DNA of 8,830 nt from Stenotrophomonas sp. (GTDB taxonomy: Bacteria > Pseudomonadota > Gammaproteobacteria > Xanthomonadales > Xanthomonadaceae): positions 1 through 8,830 of the forward strand of contig DMZT01000025.1 of NCBI GenBank assembly GCA_003484865.1, read 5' to 3'. The position numbers were made by a program, and so were the translations under genes. The notes beneath the pieces were generated by a model. That model was given only the letters and a program-made list of their open reading frames with translations, was not told the DNA's origin and made no database searches. Below are positions 6,467-8,830 of the stretch, piece after piece. Positions within the stretch are counted from its first letter, which is position 1; every line of letters begins with the position of its first letter.

Positions 6467-8830
6467 TCAGTTGCGCAGCGGCTTGCCGGTCTTGAGCATG
6501 TGCGCGATGCGGGCCTGGGTCTTTTCCTGCTGGGCCAGTTCGACGAAGTGCTTGCGCTCCAGCGTCAGCAGCCACTCTTCGTCCACCAGCGTGCCGCGAT
6601 CCACTTCGCCACCGCACAGCACGGTGGCGATGCGCACGGCGATCTCGTAGTCGTACGGGCTGATGAAGCGGCCTTCCAGCATGTTGACCAGCATCATCTT
6701 GAACGTGGCGATGCCGACGTCACCGGCGACCTGGATGCGGCGGGCCGGCATCGGCGGACGGTAGCCACCTTCGGCCAGCGCCAGCACTTCGGCCTTGGCG
6801 ATGTGCAGCGTCTCGAAGCTGTTGAACGCCACCTTGTCGGTCGCGCGCATCAGGCCCAGTTCCTTGGCGTTGACCGCCGAGTTGGAGACCTTGGCCATCG
6901 CGACGGTTTCGAAGGTCTTCTTCAGCTCGGCGAACACGTCACCGCCTGGACCGGCGGCCTGCGAGGCGCGCACGGCCAGTTCCTTCAGGCCACCACCGGC
7001 CGGCAGCAGACCCACGCCCGCTTCAACCAGACCGATGTAGCTTTCCAGCGCGGCCACGCTCTTGGCGCTGTGCATCTGGAACTCGCAGCCACCGCCCAAG
7101 GCCAGGCCGCGCACCGCGGTCACCACCGGCACCAGCGAATACTTGATCGCCTGGCTGGTGCGCTGGAAGTTGTGCACCATCTCTTCGAACTGGTCCACCT
7201 TGCCGGCCTGCAGCAGGCCGAGCGCACCGGACAGATCGGCGCCGGCGGAGAAGGGTTCCTTCTGCTGCCAGATCACCAGGCCCTTGTAGTCCTGCTCGGC
7301 GCGCTTGATCGCTTCCTGCAGGCCGTTGAGCACGTGGTCGGACACGGTGTTCATCTTGGTCTTGAAGCTGACCACCGCGATGCCGTCGCCGTCGTGCCAC
7401 ATGCGCACGCCGTCGTTCTCGAACACGGTTTCGCCCGGGCTGAAGGTCTCGCCCAGCAGTGGATCCGGGAAGCGCTGGCGCTGGTACACCGGCAGCGCCG
7501 AACGCGGCAGCTTGGCATTGCGCGACGGGCTGTAGCTGCCTTCGGCGGCGTGCACGCCGTCGCGGCCATCAAACACCCAATCGGGCAGCGGTGCGCTGCT
7601 CATGCTCTTGCCGGCCACGATGTCATCGGCGATCCACTGCGCGACCTGCTTCCAGCCGGCGGCCTGCCAGGTTTCGAACGGGCCGAGCGACCAGCCGTAG
7701 CCCCAGCGGATGGCCAGATCGACGTCGCGCGCGGTTTCGGCGATGTCGGCCAGGTGGTAGGCGCTGTAGTGGAACAGGTCGCGGAAGGTCGCCCACAGGA
7801 ACTGCGCCTGCGGGTGCTGGCTTTCGCGCAGCTTGGCGAACTTCTCGGCCGGGTTCTTGATCTTCAGGATCTCGACCACTTCCGGTGCGGCGGTGCGGTC
7901 GGCGGTGCGGTAGTCCTGCTTCTCCAGGTCCAGCACCACGATTTCCTTGCCGACCTTGCGGAAGATGCCGGCACCGGTCTTCTGGCCCAGCGCGCCCTTG
8001 GCGATCAGCGCGTCCAGCCACTTCGGCGACTTGAAGAATTCATGCCACGGATCGTTGGGCAGGGTGTCGCCCATGGTCTTGATCACGTGGGCCATGGTGT
8101 CCAGGCCGACCACGTCCGAGGTGCGGTAGGTGGCGGACTTCGGGCGGCCGACCAGCGGGCCGGTCAGGCCGTCCACTTCATCGAAGCCCAGTCCGAATTC
8201 CTGGGTATGGTGGATGGTGGACAGGATCGAGAACACGCCGATGCGGTTGCCGATGAAGTTCGGGGTGTCCTTGGCGTACACCACGCCCTTGCCCAGGGTG
8301 GTGACCAGGAACGCTTCCAGGCCTTCCAGCACGGCGGCGTCGGTGGTGGTCGCCGGGATCAGCTCGGCCAGGTGCATGTAGCGCGGCGGGTTGAAGAAAT
8401 GCACACCGCAGAAGCGGTGGCGCAGCTGCTCTGGCAGCACGTCGGCGAGCTTGTTGATGCCCAGGCCCGAGGTGTTGGAGGCCAGCACGGCGTGATCGGC
8501 CACGAACGGGGCGATCTTCTTGTACAGGTCCTGCTTCCAGTCCATCCGTTCGGCGATGGCCTCGATGATCAGGTCGCAGTCCTTCAACTGCTCCAGGCCG
8601 GTTTCGTAGTTGGCCGGCGTGATCGCCTCGGCGTAGGACTTGCTGGCGAGCGGGGCAGGGCTGAGCTTGCCCAGGTTGGCAATCGCCTTGAGCACGATGC
8701 CATCGGCCGGACCTTCCTTGGCGGGCAGGTCGAACAGCACGGTGTCGACGCCGGCGTTGGTCAGGTGGGCCGCAATCTGGGCACCCATGACGCCGGCACC
8801 CAGCACGGCGGCACGGCGGACTAGCAGGGA
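6467..8830 (-). CDS. fadN: 3-hydroxyacyl-CoA dehydrogenase/enoyl-CoA hydratase fusion, FadN type (5' end beyond right edge)
   Basis: The frame is open to the window edge and gives 787 residues starting SLLVRRAAVLGAGVMG; the family has only a few residues before this, so at most a handful of codons are missing. The GTG at 8806 is internal. Residues below count from the edge. The N-terminal half is an NAD-dependent 3-hydroxyacyl-CoA dehydrogenase: GAGVMG (11-16), S118 in SNTSG, H144 in GVHFFNP, E156, and the conserved DTPNFIGNR. The C-terminal part, about 470-700, is an enoyl-CoA hydratase (crotonase) domain with AGADL, GGGCEF (E583) and GLVEAGVG (E603), so both catalytic glutamates are kept. 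It should hydrate enoyl-CoA and oxidise the product to 3-ketoacyl-CoA for FadA. The order dehydrogenase-then-hydratase is opposite to E. coli FadB and matches Bacillus subtilis FadN (789 aa), including the C-terminus GKPLRN. Pipelines may label it fadB. The operon promoter lies outside the window. Confidence 0.94.
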   Translation of the reverse strand, partial: SLLVRRAAVLGAGVMGAQIAAHLTNAGVDTVLFDLPAKEGPADGIVLKAIANLGKLSPAPLASKSYAEAITPANYETGLEQLKDCDLIIEAIAERMDWKQDLYKKIAPFVADHAVLASNTSGLGINKLADVLPEQLRHRFCGVHFFNPPRYMHLAELIPATTTDAAVLEGLEAFLVTTLGKGVVYAKDTPNFIGNRIGVFSILSTIHHTQEFGLGFDEVDGLTGPLVGRPKSATYRTSDVVGLDTMAHVIKTMGDTLPNDPWHEFFKSPKWLDALIAKGALGQKTGAGIFRKVGKEIVVLDLEKQDYRTADRTAAPEVVEILKIKNPAEKFAKLRESQHPQAQFLWATFRDLFHYSAYHLADIAETARDVDLAIRWGYGWSLGPFETWQAAGWKQVAQWIADDIVAGKSMSSAPLPDWVFDGRDGVHAAEGSYSPSRNAKLPRSALPVYQRQRFPDPLLGETFSPGETVFENDGVRMWHDGDGIAVVSFKTKMNTVSDHVLNGLQEAIKRAEQDYKGLVIWQQKEPFSAGADLSGALGLLQAGKVDQFEEMVHNFQRTSQAIKYSLVPVVTAVRGLALGGGCEFQMHSAKSVAALESYIGLVEAGVGLLPAGGGLKELAVRASQAAGPGGDVFAELKKTFETVAMAKVSNSAVNAKELGLMRATDKVAFNSFETLHIAKAEVLALAEGGYRPPMPARRIQVAGDVGIATFKMMLVNMLEGRFISPYDYEIAVRIATVLCGGEVDRGTLVDEEWLLTLERKHFVELAQQEKTQARIAHMLKTGKPLRN

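Noticed and set aside
5161..6495. Open frame of 444 codons on the plus strand opposite fadA
   Set aside because: Shadow of the thiolase gene; runs out of the repeat array and has no recognisable domain.
6437..8824. Open frame of 795 codons on the plus strand opposite the fadN-type gene
   Set aside because: No domain, typical shadow composition (His, Gly, Gln-rich), and the opposite strand carries complete catalytic motifs.
1..8830. A new multi-gene system such as defence, secretion or biosynthetic cluster
   Set aside because: All five proteins fall in known housekeeping families, gene spacing is ordinary, and codon use looks uniform with no sign of horizontal transfer.

Overview
The window looks like chromosomal DNA of a high-GC gammaproteobacterium of the Xanthomonadaceae, most probably Stenotrophomonas. 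Three things point there: strong G/C bias at third codon positions, an OpgB that resembles the Xanthomonas type, and short palindromes that begin with GTAG, like the SMAG (REP-type) repeats described in Stenotrophomonas maltophilia. The genus call is inference. No rRNA, tRNA, CRISPR array, insertion sequence, prophage gene or toxin/defence gene is visible.

Layout. (1) 1-723, minus strand: most of a yedI/DUF808 inner-membrane protein gene, cut by the left edge. (2) 724-904: divergent intergenic region. (3) 905-2545, plus: an ABC1/AarF/UbiB-family atypical kinase with two C-terminal membrane helices. (4) 2546-2816: gap with two overlapping GC-rich hairpins, the second followed by TTTT, then the opgB leader. 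(5) 2817-4919, plus: opgB, a phosphoglycerol transferase that decorates periplasmic glucans. (6) 4920-5235: a convergent intergenic region packed with repeats: an 18-bp tandem duplication, two SMAG-like palindromes in opposite orientation around a perfect bidirectional terminator, a three-copy 36-bp tandem array, and another long imperfect hairpin. (7) 5236-6444, minus: fadA, a thiolase. (8) 6467-8830, minus: a fused 3-hydroxyacyl-CoA dehydrogenase/enoyl-CoA hydratase of the FadN type, missing only its first few codons at the right edge.

How the genes work together. The two fad genes are 22 bp apart on the same strand and together cover hydration, oxidation and thiolytic cleavage in fatty-acid beta-oxidation, so they very likely form one operon that starts outside the window. 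opgB and the fad operon converge on a shared terminator. yedI and the UbiB-like gene diverge from one short region. UbiB-like (lipid/quinone-linked) and OpgB (envelope glucan) both act at the inner membrane, but nothing in the sequence shows that they are functionally coupled.

I found no convincing new multi-gene system: all five proteins belong to known families. The parts most worth a second look are the repeat-dense 4948-5228 region, the altered alanine-rich loop of the UbiB-like protein, the hydratase/dehydrogenase domain order, the overlapping hairpins after ubiB, and an anti-Shine-Dalgarno-like leader in front of yedI.
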